This document shows, piece after piece, positions 17,616 through 26,056 of a DNA stretch of 37,754 nucleotides. This DNA comes from Methanobacterium sp. Its GTDB lineage: Archaea > Methanobacteriota > Methanobacteria > Methanobacteriales > Methanobacteriaceae. A model generated the notes under the pieces. It was given only the letters and a program-made list of their open reading frames with translations, ran no database searches and was not told where the DNA came from. The translations under genes were made by a program, and so were the position numbers. Every line of letters starts with the position of its first letter. Positions within the stretch are counted from its first letter, which is position 1. The DNA lies in NCBI GenBank assembly GCA_003158115.1, contig PMGM01000055.1, positions 1 through 37,754 of the forward strand. Direction: 5' to 3'.

Positions 17616-17657
17616 AGATAGTTATGATAAAATAGATGAAACTGAAAATAATGGGAT

Positions 17658-18428
17658 TTAAAGATGTTTTTGTCTTGATTTGATTATTGTTGAAGCGAAT
17701 ATTGCAGCTCCATAACCATTATCAATATTAACCACACCAATTCCTGGAGCACATGACTGTAACATAGCATATAATGCTGTGAATCCACCTTCACCAACTC
17801 CATAACCAACTGAAGTAGGTAAACCAACAACAGGAACATCTACTAGACCCGCAACAACAGAGGGTAAAGCTCCTTCCATTCCAGCCGCCACAATAATAAC
17901 TTCCACATTACTTTCTATCATTCTTCGGACTTGGGAAAAAAGTCTATGAATTCCTGCCACACCCACATCGTAGGATGTTAAAACTTCACAACCTGCTTCC
18001 TCAGCAACTACCTTAGCTTCTTCGGCTACTGGAATATCAGAGGTGCCGGCCGTTATCACACCAATTTTACCTATTTTCGTTACTTCATGGTTTTTAACCA
18101 TCAAAATTTTAGCCCTTCTATTGTACACTACTTTGAACCCTTTATCAATAAGTGGATTTAATTCATCTTTAATATCTTCAAATCTTTCTTTTGGAAGTCT
18201 TGTTACCATTATACGGCCATTAGAAGTGCAATTCAGAAGTATTTTAACGATTTCATCGTTTTCTTTTCCTTCAGCAAAAACTGCCTCTGGAACACCAGTT
18301 CTAATATCACGACATACATCTATCTTAGCAAAATCTTCTAACTCCAAGATCTGCATAGGTTTGAGCATTTTTTCAGCTGTTTCAGCTGATATTTCTCCAT
18401 TTATAAGCTTTTGAAGTATTTCTCTCAT
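17658..18428 (-). CDS. larB: LarB, nickel pincer cofactor synthesis protein (PurE-like carboxylase)
   Basis: LarB carboxylates and hydrolyses nicotinic acid adenine dinucleotide to pyridine-3,5-dicarboxylate mononucleotide, the first step to the nickel pincer nucleotide of lactate racemase. The 256 residues have an N-terminal helical domain ([15 protein letters not shown], about 8-22) and a PurE-like C-terminal domain: [66 protein letters not shown] and the end [12 protein letters not shown]. No larA, larC or larE lies next to it in the window. The gene converges with the DUF5518-like gene and shares an upstream spacer with the MFS transporter. Confidence 0.93.
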   Translation of the reverse strand: MREILQKLINGEISAETAEKMLKPMQILELEDFAKIDVCRDIRTGVPEAVFAEGKENDEIVKILLNCTSNGRIMVTRLPKERFEDIKDELNPLIDKGFKVVYNRRAKILMVKNHEVTKIGKIGVITAGTSDIPVAEEAKVVAEEAGCEVLTSYDVGVAGIHRLFSQVRRMIESNVEVIIVAAGMEGALPSVVAGLVDVPVVGLPTSVGYGVGEGGFTALYAMLQSCAPGIGVVNIDNGYGAAIFASTIIKSRQKHL

Positions 18429-18858
18429 TATATCACTATCGGCTAAGAATTACAATTTAAGGACTACTAATTCAACAAATATCAATCAAGGCTATTAAAA
18501 CAATTTAAAAGTTATAATGTCATAAACAAGCTTAATATAATATGCCCTTTTCATGTTGAACCTTTTATTAAACATTTAGAATAATAATTTGGGGTGGTGG
18601 AAAATTTAATGATCTATGATAATTTGAAGAAATTTAATGGATAACTAATTTATTACCAGCTAATTATTACTTGTTTCAATATAAATAAAATATATTTATG
18701 CAAAGATATAAGTGTATTAATTGTATGGTCAAATTCATGGAAATTTAGATTAAGGATCATTTAAGAAGAATATAATCTTTCGTAAATATCAAACTATGGG
18801 TTTAAAAGTGTTTACATTATGATTATGGTTGTTAATAAACAAATAACAGGAAATCACT
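18429..18858. other. Divergent spacer between larB and the MFS transporter
   Basis: 430 AT-rich bases with no supportable gene. It must hold promoters for both flanking genes. An imperfect palindrome rich in TATA-like sequence (ATAAATA, 5 bases, TATTTAT) lies near 18682-18700, and a weak TATA-like TTTAAAAG lies near 18800. No convincing RNA gene or riboswitch is seen. Confidence 0.4.
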
Positions 18859-20391
18859 ATGGCTGAAAACCAATATAAATGGGGAGTAGTAATAATAGCG
18901 TGTATGGCGATGTTTATAATCGTTCTAGATTCCTCTGCTATGAATGTAGCTATCACTACTCTGGTTGTGGAGTTAAATACGACTTTGTCGACTATTCAAA
19001 CTATAATAGCGTTATATGCTTTAATTATTGCTTCATTTATGTTATTTGGAAGTAAACTTCAAGATATACTTGGCCGAAAGAGAACATTTCTTGTTGGTTT
19101 AATCATATATGCTAGTGGAACGATTATAGCAACTTTAAGTATAAACGCTGGAATGTTACTAATTGGATGGGCTGTTTTGGAAGGTATTGGTGCAGCGTTA
19201 ATTTTACCAGCTACCACTACTCTGGTGGGTGCAAGTTATGAAGGTAATGATAGGGTCACTGCATTTGGTATATGGGGTGGTATTGCTGCTATGGGTGCTG
19301 CTATGGGTCCAATTGTTGGTGGTTTTTTTACCACATATTTAACGTGGAGATTGGTTTTCGCTTCTGAATTGATTTTTGTTATTATAATATTCCTATTTAG
19401 AAATTATTTAACCGAATCTGAACCGTCATTAAAATGGAAAGATCTAGATATTGTAGGAGCTTTATTATCTGTAGTATCACTTATTTTACTTGTTATGGGC
19501 ATTTTATTACTAACAAAACCTCAAAATTGGGCATATGTCCCATTATTGATAGTATCGGGGATATTTTTATTTTTAATATTCTTATTGTGGCAGAGAAGAA
19601 GGATCAATAAGGGATTAGAACCTTTATCAGATATATCTATCCTAAAAAATCGTATATTTGGATTGGGTAACATAAACTCTGTTATATCTCAGATACCATT
19701 GGCGGGATTTCTTTTTATTATCCCTGTATTTCTGCAGCAAGTTACGAAGGTAAATGCATTTACTACGGGTCTTGCCCTTTTACCTGCCTCAATTACTATT
19801 TTACTATTTTCATTGCTTGGTGCGAGATTATCATCTTCATTTGGCTCCCGATACATCTTAATGATTGGTTTTGTTGTTTCAGCGGCAGGATCACTCATCA
19901 TGGGTACATCATTTAATCTATACACTCAAATTATTGATATTATACCGGGAACAGTGATATTTGGTATTGGTATTGGATTTTTACTTTCACAATTAACAAA
20001 TCTCACAATATCTGCAGTAAGGAACGATCAAGAAACGGGTGCTGCTGGTTATTTTAATGCATTTAAAAACTTAGGATATTCCATTGGTACAGCGTTAATT
20101 GGTGTTTTATTATTATTAGGAATCTTTGGAGGTATTACTACCTCTATAGAAAGTTCCAGTTTATCTGGAAATATGACTAAAGAACAAATAGACAGTAGTG
20201 TTGTATTTTATGTAGAAAAAATGCAGACAGGTACTCTTAATGTTCCTCCTAACACATTGCCAGAAGTAACTCAAATATTGGATTCTACAATAAGTTCAGC
20301 AATGAAACAAACATTTAATATTCTGGCTTTAATATTACTTTTAGGATTTGTTACTACCATATTTCTTCCTTCAAGGATCAAAAATTCTTAG
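18859..20391 (+). CDS. MFS multidrug-type efflux transporter, DHA2 (14-TM) family
   Basis: A 510-residue proton-coupled exporter. About 14 hydrophobic segments are visible, fitting the EmrB/QacA group. Helix 1 carries the drug/H+ antiporter motif IIVLDSSAMNVAITTL, loop 2-3 carries motif A (GSKLQDILGRKRTFLVG), and helix 5 has the antiporter motif C type pattern (GGIAAMGAAMGPIVGG). A longer extracellular loop precedes the last helix (residues about 425-480). Substrate cannot be read; such proteins export drugs, dyes or metabolites. Unlike its core neighbours it is an accessory-type gene. A small zinc ribbon protein follows 66 bases downstream. No regulator of TetR or MarR type is nearby. Confidence 0.9.
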   Translation: MAENQYKWGVVIIACMAMFIIVLDSSAMNVAITTLVVELNTTLSTIQTIIALYALIIASFMLFGSKLQDILGRKRTFLVGLIIYASGTIIATLSINAGMLLIGWAVLEGIGAALILPATTTLVGASYEGNDRVTAFGIWGGIAAMGAAMGPIVGGFFTTYLTWRLVFASELIFVIIIFLFRNYLTESEPSLKWKDLDIVGALLSVVSLILLVMGILLLTKPQNWAYVPLLIVSGIFLFLIFLLWQRRRINKGLEPLSDISILKNRIFGLGNINSVISQIPLAGFLFIIPVFLQQVTKVNAFTTGLALLPASITILLFSLLGARLSSSFGSRYILMIGFVVSAAGSLIMGTSFNLYTQIIDIIPGTVIFGIGIGFLLSQLTNLTISAVRNDQETGAAGYFNAFKNLGYSIGTALIGVLLLLGIFGGITTSIESSSLSGNMTKEQIDSSVVFYVEKMQTGTLNVPPNTLPEVTQILDSTISSAMKQTFNILALILLLGFVTTIFLPSRIKNS

Positions 20392-20457
20392 AAACTGATG
20401 AATAAATTACTAAAAATAAATAAAGTAAAGATAATTAAAAGAAAGAGGATTTTCAAA

Positions 20458-20652
20458 ATGGTTAAAGATTTAGATGAAGATAAAGCGTTTGAACAGAAGT
20501 TAAAGGGTAAAATGGGCTGGAAATGTTCATGTTCATTAGATATTGTGGATAAAAAATCTTCCTTCAAAGAAATTGTTTGTAAAGGTTGCGGTAAGGTTTT
20601 TAAGACTGATAGGGATGTTGAATATTGTTTTAGTTGTGATAAAAAGAGATGA
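20458..20652 (+). CDS. Small zinc-ribbon protein
   Basis: A 64-residue protein with an N-terminal charged helix (MVKDLDEDKAFEQKLKGK) and six cysteines in three pairs: CSC near residue 22, CKGC near 43 and CFSC near 59. The pairs would bind one or two zinc ions. The basic end (CDKKR) fits nucleic acid or protein binding. I prefer ATG 20458, preceded by GAGGAT, over the upstream ATG at 20398, whose extra 20 residues are only Lys/Ile-rich. It lies 66 bases after the transporter gene and may be co-transcribed with it. I do not recognise a named family. Confidence 0.7.
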   Translation: MVKDLDEDKAFEQKLKGKMGWKCSCSLDIVDKKSSFKEIVCKGCGKVFKTDRDVEYCFSCDKKR

Positions 20653-21111
20653 TATTTATCTACTGGGGAATATTTAAATCTGTAATAATTGGTTTAAAAA
20701 ATTACAGATTGTTTTTATTAAGATATGGTTATTTTTAAAATTTAATTAAACTACTCTGTACATGTTTTTTAATAAATTAGAATTATTCTGTATTGAATAT
20801 TAAGAAAAAATAGTATAATGAATTCATATTAATATACATTTAAAATTATTGATATACTTATTGATATTTATATATGATGAGATCCATATTTACTATCGGA
20901 ATTAGGTTTCCTCTTTCCGAACATACCTTCAATTTGATACATGTAGTAAAACACTTCCAGAGACAGGCCAGTATAAGATTAAAAAATAATAAATAGCCTT
21001 TAAATGGTAAGAAAATTAGTATTTTACGGAAAATTAGTATTTGAAAATTCAATACCTTGCAAAATACACTTTGGAAGAAATAATAAAATTTACAGGTCGA
21101 TAATTGTGATT
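20653..21111. other. AT-rich spacer before the orphan ferredoxin gene
   Basis: 459 bases without a supportable gene. It contains a strong TATA-like TTTATATATG at 20867-20876 and a nearer one, TTTAAATG, at 20999-21006. A 14-base direct repeat overlaps the expected start of the second (see the repeat entry). An open frame reaching upstream of the ferredoxin start to 21004 does not look coding. Confidence 0.4.
21011..21042 (+). repeat. 14-base tandem direct repeat near the ferredoxin promoter
   Basis: GAAAATTAGTATTT occurs at 21011-21024 and again at 21029-21042, an 18-base period. The first copy begins 5 bases after the TATA-like TTTAAATG (20999-21006), and the second covers the expected transcription start. 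The layout resembles a two-site repressor operator. No regulator gene is adjacent, so the role is inference. Confidence 0.45.
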
Positions 21112-21318
21112 ATGGTAAATATAACTCTAGATAATGACCAATGTCGTGGTTCACATTGTGGAGCTTGTGCATATATATGTCCTACCAATGTTTTTGTAAT
21201 TAAAGAGAAAATAATATGCCCAAATTCACCCCAATATTGTAAATTATGCTATAAATGTTTGGAAATATGTCCAACTGCGGCTTTAAACCTTAAAAAATTA
21301 GAAGGTGAATGTATTTAA
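21112..21318 (+). CDS. Small ferredoxin with two [4Fe-4S]-type cysteine sets
   Basis: A 68-residue electron carrier. Set one is C-x4-C-x2-C-x3-CP (CRGSHCGACAYICP). It has four residues instead of the usual two between the first and second cysteines, so binding at that cluster may differ. Set two is C-x6-C-x2-C-x3-CP (CPNSPQYCKLCYKCLEICP), where one extra cysteine is available. The start is ATG 21112; GTG 21106 is an alternative. The frame open upstream to 21004 is not protein-like. It stands alone, about 510 bases before korD, with its own promoter region. Partner enzymes are unknown; a role with the nearby 2-oxoglutarate oxidoreductase is possible but unproven. Confidence 0.8.
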   Translation: MVNITLDNDQCRGSHCGACAYICPTNVFVIKEKIICPNSPQYCKLCYKCLEICPTAALNLKKLEGECI

Positions 21319-21827
21319 TATATTTTTTTTTAATTATTCAATAGATGGTTTATAAAAACGGTATTTTGATGAGGATAAACTCCACAATAGATATTCGAGA
21401 ATGCAACATGGGTTTATATTAAATTATATATTCATTAAATAGAGGTGCTATACTAAAGATATATTAGGTTTATTATATTTCCAATGCAAATATACTTAAT
21501 ATATTAGTGTAACAAAGGATATAACTATTTTTAACAGAATCTATGGTGTATAAAAGGATTGGCAATTATTTCAGGAATTTTCCATTGAAATATATGGAAC
21601 TGTAACAATAAAAAATTCCAACAAGTTGCATATAATTTAACTTTTATTTCTTAAATGAAAATCGAATTATAACTTATTTTCCATCAATTTTGAACAAAAA
21701 GTTGAAATATTGATTTATCCAATTAATTGATAATAAAATAAAATAGATCTCTTTAATTAAAATGTGAAGCTAATATCCAATGAATAGTCTTGACTGAATA
21801 AATATAACATTACTGAAGGTAACGAAC
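21319..21827. other. Long spacer between the ferredoxin gene and korD, with nested inverted repeats
   Basis: 509 bases with no supportable gene. GGAATTTT (21574-21581) pairs with AAAATTCC (21612-21619), enclosing TTCCAT (21580-21585) and ATGGAA (21594-21599). The two stems share two bases, so they form alternatives rather than one perfect hairpin. The spacer should contain the kor promoter; korD has AAGGT about 10 bases before its ATG. A leader RNA is possible but not shown. Confidence 0.4.
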
Positions 21828-22037
21828 ATGATAACTATTAACGAGGATTTATGTAAGGGATGCAACTTATGCAAAGAATTCTGCCCACTTAAAGTCTATG
21901 AGGAATCCAAAATCCCTAATAAAAAGGGGATTCATGTACCATGTCCAAAAAATGAGAATAAATGTACAAAATGTGGTTTATGTATTTTAATGTGTCCAGA
22001 TCAAGCAATAGCAGTGGATGATAAGGATGAAGACTGA
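21828..22037 (+). CDS. korD: 2-oxoglutarate:ferredoxin oxidoreductase, delta (ferredoxin) subunit
   Basis: A 69-residue ferredoxin-like subunit that passes electrons between the enzyme and the external ferredoxin. Two clusters are clear: CKGCNLCKEFCP near the start and CTKCGLCILMCP near residues 47-58, each C-x2-C-x2-C-x3-C. Its 3' end overlaps the korA start region by 11-20 bases, so translation is coupled. It is the first gene of korD-A-B-C-sucC. The subunit name follows from the neighbours, since the domain alone is generic. Confidence 0.93.
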   Translation: MITINEDLCKGCNLCKEFCPLKVYEESKIPNKKGIHVPCPKNENKCTKCGLCILMCPDQAIAVDDKDED

Positions 22038-23154
22038 AAAATATTTTATACAGGGTAACGAAGCCTGTGCAAGAGGGGCCATTAAGGCAGGATGTAGATT
22101 TTTTGCCGGCTATCCAATAACTCCTTCAACAGAAATAGCAGAAGATATGGCGGTATTTCTTCCAAGAGAAGGTGGAACATTCATCCAAATGGAAGACGAA
22201 ATATCTGCACTTGGAGCGGTCATAGGAGCAGTTTGGGGAGGAATTAAAGGTATGACTGCCACTTCCGGACCAGGGTTTTCTCTTATGCAGGAACACATAG
22301 GATATGCTGCAATGACAGAAACTCCACTGGTAGTTGTGAACATGCAAAGGGGTTCACCATCAACTGGACAACCAACAATGGCTTCTCAGAGCGATATGAT
22401 GCAGGCTAGATGGGGTTCACACGGTGACTATGAAATAATAGCTATGTCTCCCTCATCTGTTCAGGAGTGTTTTGACTTCACAGTCAGAGCTTTTAACCTA
22501 GCAGAAAAGTATCGGGTGCCTGTCATGATTATGGCCGATGAAATAGTAGGACACATGAGAGAAAAAATTACCATACCTGAAAAAATGGAAATTAGAGCTA
22601 GGAAAATGCCTTCTGAAAGTCATGATATGTTTTTACCATACAAAGCAGAACCTGATGGAACTTCAGCTATGCCTCCATTTGGAGAAGGATACAAACTACA
22701 CATAACTGGGTTAACTCATGATGAAAGAGGATACCCCGATGCATCAAATCCAAAAACCCATTCTAAACTTGTTACACGACTTTGCAACAAAATATTGGAA
22801 AATACAAATGAAATTGCAACAGTAAAAACCATGGATACCGAAGATGCAGATATTCTTATAGTAGCATACGGTGCACCATCGAGATCAGCAATTACAGCGG
22901 TTAAAAAGGCAAGAGAAGAGGGGTTAAAAGCAGGATTCATAAAGTTAGAAACTGTATGGCCATTCCCTGAGGATATGCTTCGTGAAGCTGCAAAAAATGC
23001 TCAAAAAGTCATTGTTGTTGAAATGAATCTCGGACAAATATTCCATGAAGTCCAAAGAATTTTAAGAAACCATGAGGTTCACCTTCTCCCTAAGATTGGA
23101 GGAGAAATGCACAAACCCAATGAAATACTTGAAAGTATTAAAAAAGGTGAATGA
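22018..23154 (+). CDS. korA: 2-oxoglutarate:ferredoxin oxidoreductase, alpha subunit
   Basis: This is the pyrimidine-domain and C-terminal transketolase-like subunit of the complex that reductively carboxylates succinyl-CoA to 2-oxoglutarate. The 378 residues show the family start FIQGNEACARGAIKAGCRF, AGYPITPSTEIAEDMA, GMTATSGPGFSLMQEHIGYA and PSTGQPTMASQSDMMQARWG. The central linker HITGLTHDERGYPDA is typical of KorA as opposed to pyruvate enzymes. ATG 22018 and ATG 22027 are both usable; the second (MKTEKYFIQ) better fits the family. It overlaps korD, and an 86-base gap precedes korB. Confidence 0.95.
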   Translation: MIRMKTEKYFIQGNEACARGAIKAGCRFFAGYPITPSTEIAEDMAVFLPREGGTFIQMEDEISALGAVIGAVWGGIKGMTATSGPGFSLMQEHIGYAAMTETPLVVVNMQRGSPSTGQPTMASQSDMMQARWGSHGDYEIIAMSPSSVQECFDFTVRAFNLAEKYRVPVMIMADEIVGHMREKITIPEKMEIRARKMPSESHDMFLPYKAEPDGTSAMPPFGEGYKLHITGLTHDERGYPDASNPKTHSKLVTRLCNKILENTNEIATVKTMDTEDADILIVAYGAPSRSAITAVKKAREEGLKAGFIKLETVWPFPEDMLREAAKNAQKVIVVEMNLGQIFHEVQRILRNHEVHLLPKIGGEMHKPNEILESIKKGE

Positions 23155-23241
23155 AATTAATGATAAATAAAATATTATCTATCCTTAAAATTATAATAAA
23201 ATCCTTATCATGATCTTAAAATTATTATGGAGATGAGAATT

Positions 23242-24108
23242 ATGGATAAAACGAACCAAAATCGTTTTATGAAATACTTGAGAACGGACAGACTTCCCAA
23301 CATATTCTGTCCAGGATGCGGGAATGGTATTGTTATGAACGCATTTTTCAACGGAATGGAACGTGCTGAAATTGATTTTGATAATTTAGCCCTCGTATCT
23401 GGAATTGGATGTTCATCCAGGGTACCGGGTTACATTAAGTGTGATTCATTACACACAACCCATGGAAGACCAATTGCATTTGCAACCGGACTTAAACTTG
23501 CAAATCCCGAATTAGATGTTGTGGTATTCACTGGTGATGGAGATGCTGCTGCCATTGGAGGTAATCATCTTATACATGGTGCAAGAAGGAACATAGACCT
23601 CACTGTAATTTGTATAAATAATAGTATTTATGGAATGACAGGTGGACAGATAAGTCCAACATCACCAACAGGTAGCTATGGAAGTACCGCCCCATTTGGA
23701 GCAGTTGAAAAACCATTCGATTTATCAGAACTTACCAAAGCTGCAGGTGCAACCTATGTTTCCAGATGGACAACTGCTCATCCGGTACAGCTTGCAAATG
23801 CTATTAAGGCAGGTCTTCAAAACAAGGGATTTTCATTCATCGAAGCTGTTTCACAGTGTCCAACATATTTCGGCAGAAAAAATAAGATGAAAACAGCCGT
23901 CTCCATGATGCAATGGATGAAAGCCGAGAGTATTACTAAAAGAAGAGCTGAAAAAATGGATGTAACTGATCTTAAAGATAAACTTATAGTCGGAGAATTC
24001 CAGAACAAGAACGAAGCAGAATTCACAGAACAAATATGCAAACTTATAGGAGATAAATGCACTACTGGAAAACCCTCTTCAATAAAATCAGCCTTTAAGG
24101 AGGACTGA
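23242..24108 (+). CDS. korB: 2-oxoglutarate:ferredoxin oxidoreductase, beta subunit
   Basis: This is the thiamine diphosphate subunit. About 288 residues include FCPGCGNGIVMN near the start, GIGCSSRVPGYI, the TPP and Mg motif GDGDAAAIGGNH followed by VICINNSIYGMTGGQ, and SPTSPTGSYGS. The cysteines of CPGCG and GCSS fit the cluster-binding loop of such enzymes. I place the start at ATG 23242, because the bases GGAGATGAG just upstream make a good ribosome binding site; the frame also has an ATG at 23227 that contains this site. korC begins one base after the stop. Confidence 0.95.
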   Translation: MDKTNQNRFMKYLRTDRLPNIFCPGCGNGIVMNAFFNGMERAEIDFDNLALVSGIGCSSRVPGYIKCDSLHTTHGRPIAFATGLKLANPELDVVVFTGDGDAAAIGGNHLIHGARRNIDLTVICINNSIYGMTGGQISPTSPTGSYGSTAPFGAVEKPFDLSELTKAAGATYVSRWTTAHPVQLANAIKAGLQNKGFSFIEAVSQCPTYFGRKNKMKTAVSMMQWMKAESITKRRAEKMDVTDLKDKLIVGEFQNKNEAEFTEQICKLIGDKCTTGKPSSIKSAFKED

Positions 24109-24109
24109 A

Positions 24110-24655
24110 ATGCGTAAAGATATTAGAATAGCAGGATTTGGAGGTCAGGGTATTATTCTCGCAGGGATTGTCATTGGAAAAGCAGCTGCACTTCACGATG
24201 GCATACATGCAGTTCAAACCCAATCTTATGGCCCAGAAGCTCGGGGAGGAGCATCTAAAACGGAAGTTGTTGTGAGTGACAATGAAGTAGACTACCCAAA
24301 AGTTCAGAATCCAGACATCTTTATTGCAATGTCCCATCCTGCATTAATGGCATATTTAGACGATCTTAAAGATGGAGGAATTCTTATCGTTGATCCTGAC
24401 ATGATTTCAGAAGAAGAAGTGATGCCATTTGTTCGGAAACATAATATAAAACTTTACAAAGCTCCAGCGAGTAGAACTGCAGCAGAAGTAATAGGGCTTA
24501 AAGTAGTTGCTAACATTGTTATGGTCGGGGCTATAACTAGGATTACAAAAGTAGTATCCGAAGAAGCTGTTAGAGCAGCCATAGCTGAAACTGTTCCTCC
24601 GGGAACTGAGGAAAAAAATCTGGCAGCATATGATGCGGGTTTAAAACTCGCTTGA
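24110..24655 (+). CDS. korC: 2-oxoglutarate:ferredoxin oxidoreductase, gamma subunit
   Basis: This is the gamma domain of 2-oxoacid:ferredoxin oxidoreductases. The 181 residues start with RIAGFGGQGIILAGIVIGKAA, the family hallmark, followed by TQSYGPEARGGASKTEVVV and DIFIAMSHPALMAYL, and later VANIVMVGAITR and a VPPGTEEKNLAAYDAG tail. A GGAGG site sits at the end of korB, so the pair is translationally coupled. The succinyl-CoA ligase beta gene begins 14 bases downstream and completes the operon. Confidence 0.95.
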   Translation: MRKDIRIAGFGGQGIILAGIVIGKAAALHDGIHAVQTQSYGPEARGGASKTEVVVSDNEVDYPKVQNPDIFIAMSHPALMAYLDDLKDGGILIVDPDMISEEEVMPFVRKHNIKLYKAPASRTAAEVIGLKVVANIVMVGAITRITKVVSEEAVRAAIAETVPPGTEEKNLAAYDAGLKLA

Positions 24656-24669
24656 TTAGGAGGTTCAAA

Positions 24670-25776
24670 GTGAAGATTCATGAATACATAGCTAAGGATA
24701 TATTTAAAGAGGAAGGAATCTCTATACCCAAAAGTAAATTAGCAGTTAGTCCTGAAGAAGCCAAAATGGTATCATCTGAAATTGGAAAACCTGTTGTAAT
24801 CAAATCACAAATACTTGTCGGTGGAAGAGGTAAGGCGGGGGGAATTAAATTTGCTGATAACCCTGATGAAGTTTACACCAAAGCAAATGAAATTTTGGGT
24901 TCAACTTTGAAGGATGAAAGAGTTGAAATGGTTCTAGTAGAAGAAAAACTTGATATCATATCTGAATATTATTTAAGTATCGTACTTGACAGATCGGCTA
25001 AAAAACCGCTTATAATGGCAAGCATGTCTGGAGGTATTGATATTGAGGATGTTGCGCAGAATAACCCTGAAAAAATAATTAAATATTATTTAAATCCGCT
25101 AGATGAATTTTTACCATACCATGGAAGAGAAATTGCCATCAAAATGGGTGTTCCAAATTCTCTGATTACTAAATTGGGTGCTGTTGTTTGTAAATTATTC
25201 AATGTATTCCAAAAGTACGATGCAACTGTAGCAGAAATAAACCCTTTAGTTGTAACTGTTAATGGGATTATTGCTGCAGATGCAAAGTTAGAAATTGATG
25301 ATGATGCTTTGTACAGACAAAAAAGTCTAGTTGAGCTTGAAAAAGTTAATAAGGGAGAATTTGCATATGTAAAGCTCGACGGCGACATAGCAGTTATTGG
25401 AAATGGTGCTGGCCTTACTTTGAGTGGAATGGATATGTTGAAACTCTACGGTGGTAAACCTGCAACCTTCCTAGATATTGGGGGTGGCTCTTCACAGGAA
25501 AATATTGTCAAGGCCCTAAACATTGTAATATCGGATCCTGATGTTAAAACAGTATTTTTAAATGTGTTAGGAGGCATAACTCGTGCAGATGATGTTGCAA
25601 GAGGAGTATTGGATGTTTTAGATGCTACAAAACACAAAGTTCCTATTGTTATTAGGTTAACTGGTACCAATGAAGAAGAAGGACAGAGAATACTCAAAGA
25701 AGCAGGTGTTTCTTATGAAACTTCAATGGAAGCTGCAGCAAAAAAAGCAGTAGAACTGTGCAAGGATATTATTTAA
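24670..25776 (+). CDS. sucC: Succinyl-CoA ligase (ADP-forming), beta subunit
   Basis: This ATP-grasp subunit makes succinyl-CoA from succinate, CoA and ATP, supplying the substrate of the upstream Kor complex. About 368 residues: the start KIHEYIAKDIFKEEGI, the nucleotide loop VIKSQILVGGRGKAGGIK, EINPLVV, DGDIAVIGNGAGLTLSGMDML and FLDIGGGSSQENIV, and the CoA-side NVLGGITRADDVARGV. The start is GTG 24670 directly behind AGGAGG; an upstream TTG in the same frame (24652) would place that site inside the coding region. The alpha subunit (sucD) is not in the window, which is usual where the genes are split. Confidence 0.95.
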   Translation: MKIHEYIAKDIFKEEGISIPKSKLAVSPEEAKMVSSEIGKPVVIKSQILVGGRGKAGGIKFADNPDEVYTKANEILGSTLKDERVEMVLVEEKLDIISEYYLSIVLDRSAKKPLIMASMSGGIDIEDVAQNNPEKIIKYYLNPLDEFLPYHGREIAIKMGVPNSLITKLGAVVCKLFNVFQKYDATVAEINPLVVTVNGIIAADAKLEIDDDALYRQKSLVELEKVNKGEFAYVKLDGDIAVIGNGAGLTLSGMDMLKLYGGKPATFLDIGGGSSQENIVKALNIVISDPDVKTVFLNVLGGITRADDVARGVLDVLDATKHKVPIVIRLTGTNEEEGQRILKEAGVSYETSMEAAAKKAVELCKDII

Positions 25777-25797
25777 ATTGTTAATTATTTTAATTTA

Positions 25798-25823
25798 TTT
25801 TTCTTTAGATAATATCATTTTTT
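25798..25823 (+). terminator. T-rich terminator after sucC
   Basis: Runs of five T (25798-25802) and six T (25818-25823) follow the sucC stop within 50 bases, in a spacer of 280 bases that separates it from a converging gene. They match archaeal oligo-T termination. Nothing else in this spacer looks like a gene. Confidence 0.4.
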
Positions 25824-26056
25824 GTTAATGGTTTATCTTAGAATAATTCCTATTATCATAAGATCAAAAAGAACATAATGCACTACTATTCATCCAATCT
25901 TTTAATGAACAAATCATCCAGCTAAAATGAAGAGGGGATATTTATTCCCATAATATTAGTTGATCATCAAATCTTATTGATGTCATATTTAAGAATGTTG
26001 TTACGAGTCAAAGAGATGGGGATGTATTAATAGATTTCAAAGATTTCCATCTTTTT

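Noticed and set aside
23184..23225. Direct repeat CTTAAAATTAT (23184-23194 and 23215-23225) between korA and korB
   Set aside because: It is short and very AT-rich in an AT-rich spacer inside an operon; chance is the simplest explanation.
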